A stretch of 64,000 bases of DNA from positions 2,712,501 to 2,776,500 of the forward strand of contig JAFCIZ010000005.1 of assembly GCA_017871115.1 (NCBI GenBank). The letters are read 5' to 3'. This document shows, piece after piece, positions 41,193 through 52,178 of this stretch. Within the stretch, counting starts at the first letter, position 1, and each line of letters opens with the position of its first letter. The DNA is from Cunninghamella blakesleeana (taxonomy: Eukaryota; Mucoromycota; Mucoromycetes; Mucorales; Cunninghamellaceae). The notes under the pieces were generated by a model. The model was not told the DNA's origin and did not search any database. It saw nothing but the letters and a program-made list of their open reading frames with translations. The position numbers were made by a program, and so were the translations under genes.

Positions 41193-43993
41193 CTAATTCT
41201 TAAAAAAATTAGCAGTATATCCACCAAGCACAGGGCTCATGCCAAGTTCTTCTATTATTGCCTTGTTTGGTCTTAATTTTCTTTTTTTCTTGAGAGTAGG
41301 AGGTTGTTGTGATTCGTCTTTATCTTCTGATCTACTTTTACGTATTGTTGTTTTTGGTACCTGAGATGATGATGATGAGGAAGTTTTTTCTTTAGAATTT
41401 TGTTTTCTTTTCTTTGGTTTCTTTTCTTCAATAGGTGATGGTGGTCGAGGTCGAGCAGGTATAAGTGATGACTTAAATATATAAACATAAAATAAATAAA
41501 TAAATAAATAAATAAAAACAGAGTACAAAATGTGCATAAAATTAGTTCTATTTCTTAGTTACCTCTTCAGAATCATTATCACTAGGCGGTTTTGAAACAT
41601 TTTTACTTTTTAATGAGAATAATCCTATTCCTATTGAATCGCCTTCTTTAACTATTCCAGATCTTAAAGTTCTATATGATGCTTTATCGAAAGAGGGAAC
41701 AAATAGCTAAATATCGACGATAAATTAATAATAATAATATTAAATATAAGTACAGAAGCAAACTTGTTATATATTACTGTAATTATTATTTTTATTTTCA
41801 TTACAGAGCCGTCGTCGTCGTCATCATCATCATCATCGTCATCATCTTGGTCTTCGTCAATTTCAATATGAGCACTCACTTTTTGTTGCAAAGGACTATC
41901 ATCTTTCAAAGAATCATACTTATTCTTTATTTCATTAAAATTAAATTCTCCATTATCAGGTGGTGGTGAGAGTTGTTGTTCTGTAGAAATATCTTCATTA
42001 TCTTCATATTGGGTTTCTGGTATTGTATGATCTTTGAAAGAAGTAGTACTATTCTTTTTTTCGTTAATGTTGGTTACGTTATTAAGTGGCGGTGATAACT
42101 GTTGTTCTATGGAAGAATTGTCATTATTTTCAGATTGAGTAGTTGATATTATATCATGTTTGAAAGAGGTATCGTTTTTCTTTTTATCATTAAAATCGAC
42201 TAGCATATTATTAAGCGGTGATAATAATTGTTGTTTTGAAGAAGAAGAATGATGATTATTTTCAGATTGTATTGCTGACTCACCATCGTCTAAATGAACG
42301 TTAGCTTTTTGTTGCAAAACAACACTATCTTTTATAGGAGAACTGCTACTCTTTTTATCATTAATATTGAGTAGTGTATTATTAAGTGGTGATGAAAGTT
42401 GCTGCTTCGGAGAGGAATGTTTACTATTTTCAGGATGGGTTGATGGATTGTCATATAAAGGCGTATGATTATTCCTTTTATTATTGACATTAGTTACATT
42501 ATCAAGTGATGGTGATAACTGTTGTTCTGTGGAGGTATGTGCAGTGTTTTCGGACTGAGTTGCTGATTTATCATATAAAGAGGTGCTGTTATTCTTTTTA
42601 CCGTTAAAATCGACCACTAAATTATTAAGTGACGATGATAACTGTTGCACTCTAAAGGAATGTTTATTACTTTCAGATTGATTCGTTGATTTATCATATA
42701 AAGTAGCATCATTATCCAATTTACTATTGGATTCGATTGCACGATTAAGTAACGGCGATAATTGGGTTGTGGAGGAATGCTCATTATTTTCAGGTCGCGA
42801 TACCGGTATGTCGTATAAATCCTGTAGTTGTAATCTAGCTATTTTCTTTTGTTCTTGTAATAACATGCCCTTTTCCAATTTAAGTTTTTCAATCCTTTTT
42901 TCACTTTCTTCAAAGCAATTCATATAATAAAATTCAATAGCTTCCCATTTTTTATGTAATCCTTCAAATGCTAACTTTCTTTTAGTTGGTCCATCTTCTG
43001 CTATTTTTTCATTTTCCCGTAATTGTTCCTTTGTTTGTTGCAATTTAGCAAAAAGTTGATCTATATGTTGTCTATAGTAATGTTTCTTATTTGATAATTC
43101 TTTAGATACTCTCTATGGTTATGATAATTAAATAAAATAAATAGAATTAGTTTGATGATTCAATTTTATTATCCATTATTGGAATTATTATGTATTATAT
43201 ATATGATCAAAGCATTTACTTGACGGTCTTCTAATTCATATTCAATGTCTTTTTGAGTGGATTCAAAAGAAGCGCGAGATGTTTCTGCTTGTACTATAAA
43301 AAAAATATTCGGCATGTTAAAAATAGAATGCAAAGTATTTTTTTTTTTTTTTGATAACTTTATATTTAAGTATGCATTACCTAGTGCTATCTTATATTGT
43401 CTAATCGTTTCTTTCATTTGTGCAAATTTCCAATCTGATGATATTCTTCGTCGTTCAATTTTTGCTTGTGAAATTAAATCATTATTATGTAACTATCAAT
43501 ATAAAAATGAAAAAGATTATTCATTTTAAATCATTTGTATAAATTTATATATATATATATATATTTCACAATCATATCAATTTACAGTTTCAGCAACAAT
43601 TTCATATTTAGTTTCCTTTTCTTTAAGTTCGATGCTTTTATGTAATTTTTCTTTAATGCTCGTGGCCAAAATATCTTGTTTGATCTGTAACACTTCTATT
43701 TTCTTTTGCATTTGAGTTATATTTTCCTATAAAAAGATAAAAAAAATACATAATTGTTATTATAATCACCTGTCAGTCTATCTATATCATTAACTTTTTA
43801 TGAATCAAAATATATATGTATATATATCCATCATTATATTTTTTACTTACAAAATGCTCCACCATATTTTTATTCATACTTTTTCTTTCAAATTGACCAA
43901 ATGTAACTGAACATTTTATATTTTGTAAAAGGGATGTAAATTGAAGTACTTCGATAAAATTATTTGAATCCAGTTTAGGGATATATTCCTAAT

Positions 43994-44043
<50 letters not shown>

Positions 44044-45506
44044 TTAATAGTGTATCATTTATATATATCTGTATGTATTTAACTCACATTAAATTGATTA
44101 AACACCATAGTTCGATATGATCCATCAAATAATTTTAGTAACGCAGTTGACATTGCAAAATTCTTACTTCCAATAAACTCATCAAAATGAGCGTTATTCC
44201 AAGCTTTTATAGTATCCACTAAAATAATAATCATAATCATAATTAAGAATTAGATACCTAATTTATTTCCATATAACATATATATATATCCTTTTTTTAT
44301 ATTTATTGATGCCTACTTAAGTTTTCGGTTGTTTTATTGTATGAAGAATATTCAGATAATATTGAAGGGAGATTAGCCCATACTAAGCGAGAATGTAATT
44401 CATTGCCATCTGTTATGTCTATAGTTAAAATACTTGGTGTTTGTTGAGGTACTAATTCGATCAATTCTAGTAATCTATTAACATTTTTTAATGGGTGGAG
44501 GTAATTTATTAAATCAGAGTCTATTTTATGATCATCTATATAATAAAAAAACATAGATATAATATTAAAAATAAAGATTAATTAAAAATGCATGTTTTAC
44601 TTGGCTTTTTTTTTTATAATATCCTTTATTTAAAATAAATATTAACTTACGTTTCATTTTAGTATTTGTATAGTAGTCGTGAACATATTCATCACAAAAT
44701 CCAACCAACCTATAAGATATATATAAACATGAATTAATAATTAAGGTAGGCATATATATATTAATGCAACTATATAACATTAAAACCATCGATTTTACCC
44801 AGCTAATACAATGATTGGTGGTAAGGTGCTCTTTTTACGTCTTTCATTTTCGTTTATAAGTGTAAATTTCAAGTGACCAATTAACTTTTCTATCAATTTT
44901 AATCCTGGATCATTATTCCTATCCTCAATACTATTCAAATTACACGTGTTACTCTTTTTATTAGTCATTGTTCGTTGATTTGTATTTTCTTTCTTTTCTT
45001 TTTTATATCATATTTCTATTTTTTAAACCTTACCTATTATTAATACAAATGCCGGCACTTTGATAACCTTTAAAAACAGTATTGACGAGATCTTCCAACT
45101 GATTATTGTAAATTAATCGAGATTTAGAGGTATATTGACAATCGGCATATGGAAGGCTATTATAATATAAAATTAATAATAGATCGTAATATGAATTAAA
45201 TATAGGTTTGTTTGTTTGTTTGTTTTTTTTCGAAAAAAAAAAAATACAATAAAAGAATACTAATTACTTTATATCCATTGGTGGCACTATGCTGATATCT
45301 AAAAATGAATCATATAAATACATTTAATATATACATTCAGTTAGGAAAAAAAAAGTTGATCATATTTATTTGGTTGATATATTACCACGTAATGTTCTTA
45401 TATTGATATTATTAGCATTGATAATTGATATTCTATGTGAAGAATCAGGTGGTGCATTGGTAGAGGGGAATATACTTGTGTATACTTTTAATGGTGTAAT
45501 ATACAT
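41193..45506 (-). CDS. Unrecognised 1010-residue coiled-coil protein with internal repeats
   Basis: Fourteen minus-strand exons keep one frame: 45386-45506, 45268-45298, 45034-45156, 44799-44951, 44651-44709, 44317-44535, 44088-44218, 43851-43988, 43586-43726, 43381-43492, 43220-43293, 41805-43112, 41563-41706 and 41193-41471. Residues ~1-325 look globular (for example GLVGFCDEYVHDYY, ELIELVPQQTPSILTIDITD). Residues ~325-560 form coiled coil (MQKKIEVLQIKQDILATSI, KWEAIEFYYMNCFEESEKRI). Next come seven degenerate ~40-residue repeats, an Asp run, and a basic Ser-rich tail with likely nuclear signals (EEKKPKKRKQ, KKKRKLRPNK). The layout recalls chromatin or kinetochore scaffolds such as Hda2/Hda3 or Spc7, but I see no motif that proves either. 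Function unassigned. Divergent from the Rieske gene. Confidence 0.78.
41880..42790 (-). repeat. Seven degenerate ~40-residue protein repeats
   Basis: Within the coiled-coil gene, units begin with QLSPLLNRAIES, QLSSSLNNLVVDF, QLSPSLDNVTNVN, QLSSPLNNTLLNI, QLLSPLNNMLVDF, QLSPPLNNVTNIN and QLSPPPDNGEFNF. Each is followed by an Asn/Lys/Ser block, then an SLYDKS- or SFKD-like word, and usually ends QSEN..HSS. Copies differ at many positions, so the array is old or under selection rather than a recent duplication. Confidence 0.8.
43995..44041 (+). repeat. 47-nt poly-A tract in an intron
   Basis: An unbroken A run on the plus strand (poly-T in transcript sense), inside the intron 43989-44087 of the coiled-coil gene. 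It lies just upstream of the GATTAG acceptor and acts as an extreme polypyrimidine tract. Confidence 0.85.
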
Positions 45507-45706
45507 GAAAGAAAAGGTACAAGAGAAAAAAAAAAAAGGTAAAAAAAAAAAAACTAAAAATTAAAATTGGTGAAAAAAATTTAATCTTTTTTATAAAAAT
45601 TTAATTTCCGCTACTTTTTTCTTCCTTCAGATAATCTATTTTTTTTATCTCCCTTTATTATTTCATATTTTTTTTTTTTTTTTTAAAAAAAAAAAGCTTT
45701 TATATA
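45507..45706. promoter_or_regulatory. Divergent promoter between coiled-coil and Rieske genes
   Basis: 200 bp between two divergent ATGs. It contains A-tracts on the left and T-tracts on the right, with a T16 run followed by A11 at about 45668-45695 immediately before the Rieske start. No specific site recognised. Confidence 0.55.
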
Positions 45707-46465
45707 ATGTTTGTTCCAACAATAAAATACAAAAGAGTAGATACAGTCAAAGAAAAGTCTACAGCAATTACTAATAATATATCAAGCCAATCTACAATTA
45801 TTAAAAAGAGCCCTGAATCATCATTAACCACTTCTAAAGATTCAATTAGAATAGTCATAAAGGAAGAAAAACAACAGCTATCAATAACAAAAGCAGAAAC
45901 TGACAAAATTGAAAATATAAAAGAAAAGGAGCCAACATCGACAAAAAAGATAGATACGGATATATATGAAAATAAAGAGGCTAAGAAAGATATAGAGAAA
46001 CAAACGTCAAAAACGGAAACAGATACAGTTATACCTCAAGAAGAAAAACAAACGTCAATTAAGGAAATAAACTGTGATATACTAAAAGAAGAAGTAGAGA
46101 AAATAGATAATGAGATAAACGAAAACACTATTACTTTTGAAGAATCCACAACAGAACCTATTATTGTCATTAACCCTAAAGATAATGAGCAACTTTTAAT
46201 AACCTTATCGGATGGTACACAATACACAACTGATCGATACTGCCCACACGCAGGCGCTGATTTGTCATATTTAGGACAAGTGGACGAAGATGAATATCCA
46301 CCTGAAATTGGACCTATCTTGGTATGTACTTTGCATTATTGGGAATATGCTTTAAAAAGAGGAGGAAGGGGGGCTAATGGTGTTGCTACGATCAATGCTT
46401 GCCCTGTCAAAAATCAAAATGATCAAACACTCCCATGCCCAGCCAAAAAAGAATTAGACTGGTAG
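45707..46465 (+). CDS. Rieske [2Fe-2S]-domain protein with charged N-terminal extension
   Basis: Single-exon gene, 252 residues. Residues ~1-145 are low-complexity and rich in Lys, Glu, Thr and Ile, with recurring words such as KEEKQQLSI, QEEKQTSIKE and KQTSKTETDT; probably disordered. The C-terminal ~100 residues form a Rieske-like ferredoxin domain. The first cluster pair is YCPHAGADL (Cys-x-His) and the second is CTLHYWEYALKRGG (Cys-x-x-His), followed by NGVATINACPVK. The two pairs are about 28 residues apart, longer than the ~15-17 of standard Rieske ferredoxins, because of an acidic insert (GQVDEDEYPPEIGP). No signal peptide or membrane helix, so a soluble electron carrier or a subunit of an unidentified oxygenase is likely. 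The partner is unknown. Confidence 0.85.
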   Translation: MFVPTIKYKRVDTVKEKSTAITNNISSQSTIIKKSPESSLTTSKDSIRIVIKEEKQQLSITKAETDKIENIKEKEPTSTKKIDTDIYENKEAKKDIEKQTSKTETDTVIPQEEKQTSIKEINCDILKEEVEKIDNEINENTITFEESTTEPIIVINPKDNEQLLITLSDGTQYTTDRYCPHAGADLSYLGQVDEDEYPPEIGPILVCTLHYWEYALKRGGRGANGVATINACPVKNQNDQTLPCPAKKELDW

Positions 46466-46595
46466 ATCTTTTTTTTTTTTAATGCTAAAAATTTATCAAA
46501 CTATTAATAGAATCTTAGATTATTTGTTTTGTATTTTCCAATCCATTTTAATTGTATTTTATTTTTTATATAAATTATAATACTATCGATAGGTA

Positions 46596-46626
<31 letters not shown>

Positions 46627-47088
46627 TTTATTTGATAATACTGAATAAATATCGCTTAAATTCAAATAGTTTTCATTGTTTCATATATTTTGGTTTTACG
46701 TATATATTTAGTAAGTAAATAGAATGAATTGTTTTTTATTTTTTTAATCTGCCGATCATCTGATCTAAACCAAACCAAAATAAGTCTAGACAATAATAAC
46801 AGATATTCATGCAAGGGATCATAACTAGTAGTGGTATGGTGTTTTAGTTTATTAAATTAAAAATAGTAAATAGTAAATAGTAATAGTGTAAAATAAAATG
46901 ATTAAAGAGTACTTTTTAGAATAAAATAGAATATATAAAGGGGGATAAAGATATATAGAAATAAAACATGAATGGGTAAAATGCAATGATTATAATAATA
47001 ACAATGAAAAAAAAAAAGAAAAGATAAGGATGTATATATGTATGTATGTATATATATAAAAGGATGATAGAAGGTTCTTTTTTTTTTT
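46466..47088. other. Intergenic region between convergent Rieske and GNAT genes
   Basis: 623 bp between two stops. It includes (ATT)n and (TTTA)n runs at about 46597-46632 and TATG repeats near 47034-47050. Nothing coding was recognised. Confidence 0.6.
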
Positions 47089-47802
47089 TTAAATGGTACT
47101 ATCAGAATCTTGTCGACCAGGTTTTAATCTTAAGGGAACAGGATCCGAGGTAGTCGATGAAGGTTCCCGAACCATAAAAGTGACGGGTAGATCCTGTTGA
47201 TTACAGATACATTTTTGGTACTTGACAACAAACCCATGTTTTTCAAAGAGTGAAATGGCATTACTTTCAGCAACTTCAACAAAAATTGGATATTGAGAAT
47301 TATCAGCCTTTTCAATGATATATCTTAAAAGAGCAGAGCCATACCCTTTGCGTTGTTCATGCGGTAAGACACCAAGGTAAGAGATAGTAATGTAATCATC
47401 ATAATCGGCCATGATTCTCTTTTTATGTTTTTCACTCCAAGGTTGATATTGTAAAGTGGATTTTAATGCATTAGACCATCCGATCATACGTGCTAATTTG
47501 GTTGTACTTGGCCAAGAAGAGGAGTTTTTTTGGTTAGTCCATATAGCAGCCCCTTTACATCCTTCTACTTGAATAGTAAAATCTCGACTTTGTAAAGTAG
47601 CTGCGTCGATTACATTTTTAAAAAAGGAATAACGAAATTCATTTTCTTGTCCATTGGAACATTTTTCAAGGATATTATTATTAATATAGGCATCAGATAA
47701 TGTATGGGAGGCTTCTTTAATAGCACCTAAAAAAGAATAAATGAAAAAAAAAAAAAATGATAAGAAAAAAAATTTTTTTTTTTTTTGATTTCACTGATAA
47801 TA

Positions 47803-47859
<57 letters not shown>

Positions 47860-47991
47860 TATTATTAATATTTTTATTATTATCATTATTATTTTACCTT
47901 TAACAACAGGACGAATATTAATTTGTTCAGTTTCGACAGAAATAGTCAATTTACGGCTAACTCTATGAGGTGGTGCAATAGCAACAGACAT
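47089..47991 (-). CDS. GNAT-family N-acetyltransferase
   Basis: Minus-strand exons are 47898-47991 and 47089-47726, giving 243 residues. The acetyl-CoA binding motif A is visible as YLGVLPHEQRKGYGSALLRY, with the Arg/Gln-x-x-Gly-x-Gly loop (QRKGYG). The following FVEVAESNAISLFEKHGFVV is motif B, where Asn and the aromatic ending are typical. The upstream half (KGAAIWTNQKN after an acidic strand) resembles fungal GNAT proteins that act on small molecules or peptides rather than histones. The substrate cannot be predicted. The start MSVAIAPPHRVSRK was chosen because it joins the main exon in frame through GTAAAA/TAG sites. The intron contains a long (TA)n run. Confidence 0.85.
47807..47853. repeat. 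(TA)n microsatellite in GNAT intron
   Basis: About 23 near-perfect TA units inside the intron 47727-47897 of the acetyltransferase gene. Confidence 0.85.
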
Positions 47992-48548
47992 ATTGGTTAT
48001 TTAATAGAGCAAAATTAAAAAAATAAAAAAGAAGAAAAAATAAGATATAGAATGTAAAAATAGATTGATAAAAAAAAAAAAATAAAGAAAAAAGAAATGA
48101 AATTGAGAAAAAAAAAAAAGATTTTTAAAGGAGATTGTTTTGAATTGGAAATAAACCGGAGCGCTTATTTTATTTGTTGTTTTTTTATATTCCAGCTCAA
48201 ATAGGTCTTGAATTGAGATAAACTTTAAACTTTAAATTAATCCAATTGGTTGCCTGTTAGATATACATTCCTTTTTTATAAACGTTACTTTAGATTATTT
48301 TTAGTATATAAGACAATTCAGGACGCTAGTGGAACAATAATAGTCGATCTTTATATTTTTTTTGACACATTCAAGAAAAAAAAAAAAATTGTTTTTATTT
48401 TTATATTTATTCATGATTTTCAGATGCCTCATTCATTAAAAAAATTTTTTCATTAAATTAAAAAACGGGTTGTTTTTTTTATTATTATCATTTAATAATT
48501 TTCAAATCAATAAAAACCGCCTTTTAATTAGTTTTTTATTTATTATTT
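47992..48548. promoter_or_regulatory. Upstream region of GNAT gene
   Basis: 557 bp between the GNAT start and the CCDC25 stop. A-rich next to the GNAT start, followed by AT-rich filler. No additional coding exon or structured RNA was recognised. Confidence 0.5.
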
Positions 48549-49918
48549 TTACATAAAGTCTTCTTCAGCTGCATTGATATCTTCTACTTCATGCTCACGA
48601 TAATTACTTTTCATATTCCTCGTATCGAATAAATCGTTGATTTCTTTTTCAGCTTTGTGTTTTTCTGCAGCTAATCGACGAATTTCTTCCTTCTATTACA
48701 CATAAAAAAAAAAAAAGTAGAAGAATGATAATTTTAGAAAAAAAGAAATTCTTGGTTACTCAACAATTGGATATTTATATATATATATATATTATTATTA
48801 TTCCCCATATATTCTTACTTCCGCAAACTCGGACTGTCTTGCTGCTTTACGGTCTAGTTTTTCACGCTGAATTTTTTCTTGTAAGAAATCGACTTCTTTT
48901 TCTACTTTGGTTTTATTTAAACGATTGACGATTTCATTAATTCTTTTTTCTACATGGACACGTTTTACCAACTTGTGATTATGAAAAGTTACTTGGCCGA
49001 CTTCAGGTGTTTTTTTTAAGTTAGACCAAGGAGTGTAGATGACTGTAATATTATTCTTTTTATTTCCTAATTGATTATTATGCAGATTTTATTTATTTAA
49101 AAAAAAAAAAAAGGAAATTGAAACATTTTTTTATTAATAGCTGTTCTAGAATCATATATCTTAAAATTTTGTTTTATTATATAATTTTAAGTAGGAGTTA
49201 AAAGTTTAAACAAATGTGGTTTTTTACCTTCGATACTATTTGCTTTGACCAATTGAGCACAATCTTCGACCACTTTATCTGGAATATCTAACCATGTTTG
49301 TCCAGGCTTTAATCTTACATATACGTGAGCGCTTGATAATTTATCGACATGAAACTATTAAAAAAAAGGAATAATAATGACAATAAGAAATGATTCATAT
49401 TCACTATAAATGATTCAATTTATATTTATAAACATATAAAAAAAGTTTAAAAATTTTCCATCCTCCGCTCTTTTTTTTCTATATTTACTCTTTTTTTGGA
49501 TTTACCCTATTTTAAACAAAAAAGAAAAAATATTAAGAAATAAAAAAAAAAAAAAGCTTCGGCAACTATATTATGTAAACTTTTATTTATAAAACAGTAT
49601 TTACCATATGTCTTCCTCAAAGCCATATTTAATCAAGTCATCGTCTATAATATGACTTTTATATTAGTTTAAATGATATCCATAATTTATTTATTTATCT
49701 CCGTTAAAATATAGTATTTGTTTTAAATATATTTTACTTTCGTATTTATCTCTTCCCATATAAATTGTGATTGGAGGATCGACCACTAGAAAAAAAAAAA
49801 AAAAAAGTAACGAGGAACAATAATAAGCTAAAATTGTACCATAGATAAATATAGAACTTTAGATATTACTATTATTATTATTATTATTATTACCATTGCT
49901 TGAAAAAAATAACACCAT
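48549..49918 (-). CDS. JLP2: CCDC25 / Jlp2 homologue with a one-base micro-exon
   Basis: Homologue of human CCDC25 and yeast Jlp2, sharing the NFACT-R (DUF814) fold of ribosome-quality-control factors. Minus-strand exons are 49894-49918, 49738-49785, 49605-49644, 49506 (one base), 49228-49354, 48819-49066 and 48549-48692, giving 210 residues (human 208). Conserved blocks are [62 protein letters not shown] and [20 protein letters not shown], ending in an acidic EEDFM tail like the human DSDEFM. The Trp codon in EDIWFHV is split as TG|G|. The third base can come only from an isolated G flanked by AG and GT. Without it the frame shifts. Confidence 0.9.
49506..49506 (-). other. Inferred one-nucleotide micro-exon in CCDC25/JLP2
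   Basis: On the minus strand the context is TTTAAAATAG|G|GTAAATCC. The exon before ends ACATATG|GTAAATAC at 49605 and the exon after starts AATAG|TTTCATGTC at 49354. The model gives two normal introns (98 and 151 nt) and the invariant Trp. A single 250-nt intron gives Cys at that codon and a frameshift. Confidence 0.65.
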
Positions 49919-50133
49919 ATTTTATATCTATGAATATAATATATATAAAAAAAAAAAGAATGAAGAAAAAAAAATTTCAACAACAGAAAAAATAATAATT
50001 ATAAATAAATAACCGTCACCTTGTTTAACAATCATGCAAAATTAATTTTAATGTCTATATCTTTTATTATTATTTAATTAAATTAATAAATTAACAATAA
50101 TGAAATCAACTCTGTATCTATCTATCTATTTAT

Positions 50134-51913
50134 TTATTGCAAAGTAGCATTAAGATTAGAAAACATGGATTGAATTTCATCTATAGTCATAGAACCCAAA
50201 ATATCACCCTTTCTACTTCTTATATTAACTGTCCCACTATCCATTTCCTTTTGTCCAACGACACCAATATAATTATATCGTTGTAATTGAGCTTGACGAA
50301 TCATTTTATTCAATCGATCTCGAGATGATGTATCGGCATCTACATAAAAGGAATCCCCAGACAATTCTTTTGCTACTTTATTAGCGTAATCTGCAAAGGG
50401 AGGGGCTACTGGTAAGATGACAGCTTGTCTTGGACTTAACCAAAAGGGCCATTTTCCATGAGTATGTTCAATTAAAATAGCCAACATTCGTTCAATTGAT
50501 CCTAAAATAGCACGATGGATAATCACTGGTTGTTGGAATTGATCATGTTCATCTACATATTTTAATCCAAAACGTTGAGGGAGCTGGAAATCCAATTGAA
50601 TGGTTGCTGTTTGATGTGATTTTCCACTAGAGTCTTTTACCATAATATCAATCTTGGGTCCATAAAATGCACCATCCCCTTCTTTAATAGTCCATGGACG
50701 TCCAGTTGATTCTAATGCCTTTTTTAATGCTGCTTCTGCATGATCCCATTCAGTTTCTGTTCCAATATAATTGGTTTCAGGGCGTGTTGATAAGGTAAAA
50801 TCAAAATGAGGAAATTGAAAGGCCTTATATACTCTGTCCACAAAAGAAAGACAGGATGTTATTTCAGTTACAATTTGTTGTTCTGTACAAAATATATGTG
50901 CATCATCTTGGTGAAATCGTCGAACACGTGTAAGTCCGGTAAGTGCACCAGAAGCTTCATTTCTATCATATTATATATATATATATGTTTGTGTATTTGT
51001 GTATGTGTGTGTATGTTAAAAAAATAAATAATGAAATGATAAATACGAGTACATAATAGCAATTATATTAATAATAATAATAATAATATATGACTATTCT
51101 ATGATAATTATAACTATCGTTTATATTACCTATGTAATGGACTAAAATCAGCTAATCGTATAGGTAAATCTTTATATGATTTTGGAGTACTATCAAAAAT
51201 AAGACAATGACCGGGGCAATTCATTGGTTTTAATCCATAAACACTATTATCTTCATTATCTTCCTCTCCTTCATTATTATGATGGTGTCTACAGCCACCA
51301 ATAGGTTCCCGACCACTTTTGACCATATACATATCTTCCATATAATTTTGCCAATGACCACTAGTTTCCCATAAATCTTTTTTATAAATAAGAGGTGTCA
51401 TAACTTCTTCATAACCATATCGTTTATACTCCTTTCTTAAAAAATCTTGAAGTCGTTGTACAATACGAGTACCATGTGGTAACATAAATATTGATCCAGG
51501 GCTGTAAGGATGTATCATAAATAACTCTTGTGCTTTTCCAATAGTACGGTGATCTAATTCATTAAGCTTAGAGATATCTGTAATAATAGTATTGTTTCTA
51601 TTAGAACTTTTACTTTATTAGATCTTCCTTGTTTTACAAATGATCTATCATTTATAATAGCATTTTATTTTACCATCAGCACGTTCTTTTGTTGCTGTTG
51701 TTTTTTCTTTTAAAAGAATGTTATTCCTGGAATGAAAGTTTGATCTTTGTAGTGATATTAATGTAACCCCTTTTTTTTGGAAATAGAAGAATATTAGAAA
51801 ATATATATTTATAAGTAATAAAATAAAAACATATACTATAGCTATGTTTATAACATACTATTATTTTTGGGCACTACTGAATGAACTGTACGAATAAATG
51901 ATCTTGAAAACAT
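50134..51913 (-). CDS. MST1: Mitochondrial threonyl-tRNA synthetase
   Basis: Charges mitochondrial tRNA-Thr. Minus-strand exons are 51859-51913, 51674-51769, 51130-51577 and 50134-50962, giving 475 residues, close to yeast Mst1 (462). The start MFSRSFIRTVHSVV is a basic, Ser/Arg-rich matrix-targeting leader. There is no TGS or N2 editing domain, as in Mst1. The class II core has PGSIFMLPHGTRI, YEEVMTPLIY, LKPMNCPGHC (Zn-binding Cys at about residue 171), RVRRFHQDDAHIFC (Zn-binding His) and VIIHRAILGSIERMLAILIE. The anticodon-binding domain contains PRQAVILPVAP and YNYIGVVGQKE. A His/Asn/Glu-rich insert (CRHHHNNEGEEDNEDNS) precedes MNCPGH and is not usual in the family. Confidence 0.95.
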
Positions 51914-52178
51914 GAAAAATAAAGTTGAAGGGAGAAAAAAAAAATATTTTTATTTTTGTTAGTTTAATGCTCCCCGAAAACCTTTATGGGCAAGTTTTAA
52001 CTCCGGTGGCGTCAGTGGTTTTTTAATCTAAAAAAAATCAATCATTTTTTTACTTTTCTTCCTCTTCTTTTTTATCGAAGTTGTATATATATTTTATTCA
52101 TTCCTTTTGTTTTTGTTATTATTTATTTTTAATCTATATATATAATATCTATTTAATTTTTTATATTGTTAAAATTTA
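51914..52178. promoter_or_regulatory. Divergent promoter between mitochondrial ThrRS and ATG101
   Basis: 265 bp between divergent starts. A GC-richer segment at about 51968-52018 (CCCCGAAAACC, CTCCGGTGGCGTCAGTGG) stands out from the AT-rich background and contains TGGCGTCA, close to the ATF/CREB half-site word TGACG on the other strand. T-rich sequence follows toward ATG101. Confidence 0.55.

Noticed and set aside
44303..45506. Initial idea that the coiled-coil gene is the HDA-complex subunit Hda2/Hda3.
   Set aside because: Only the domain order is similar; no diagnostic sequence block of the Hda2/3 DNA-binding domain could be identified, so the gene is left unnamed.
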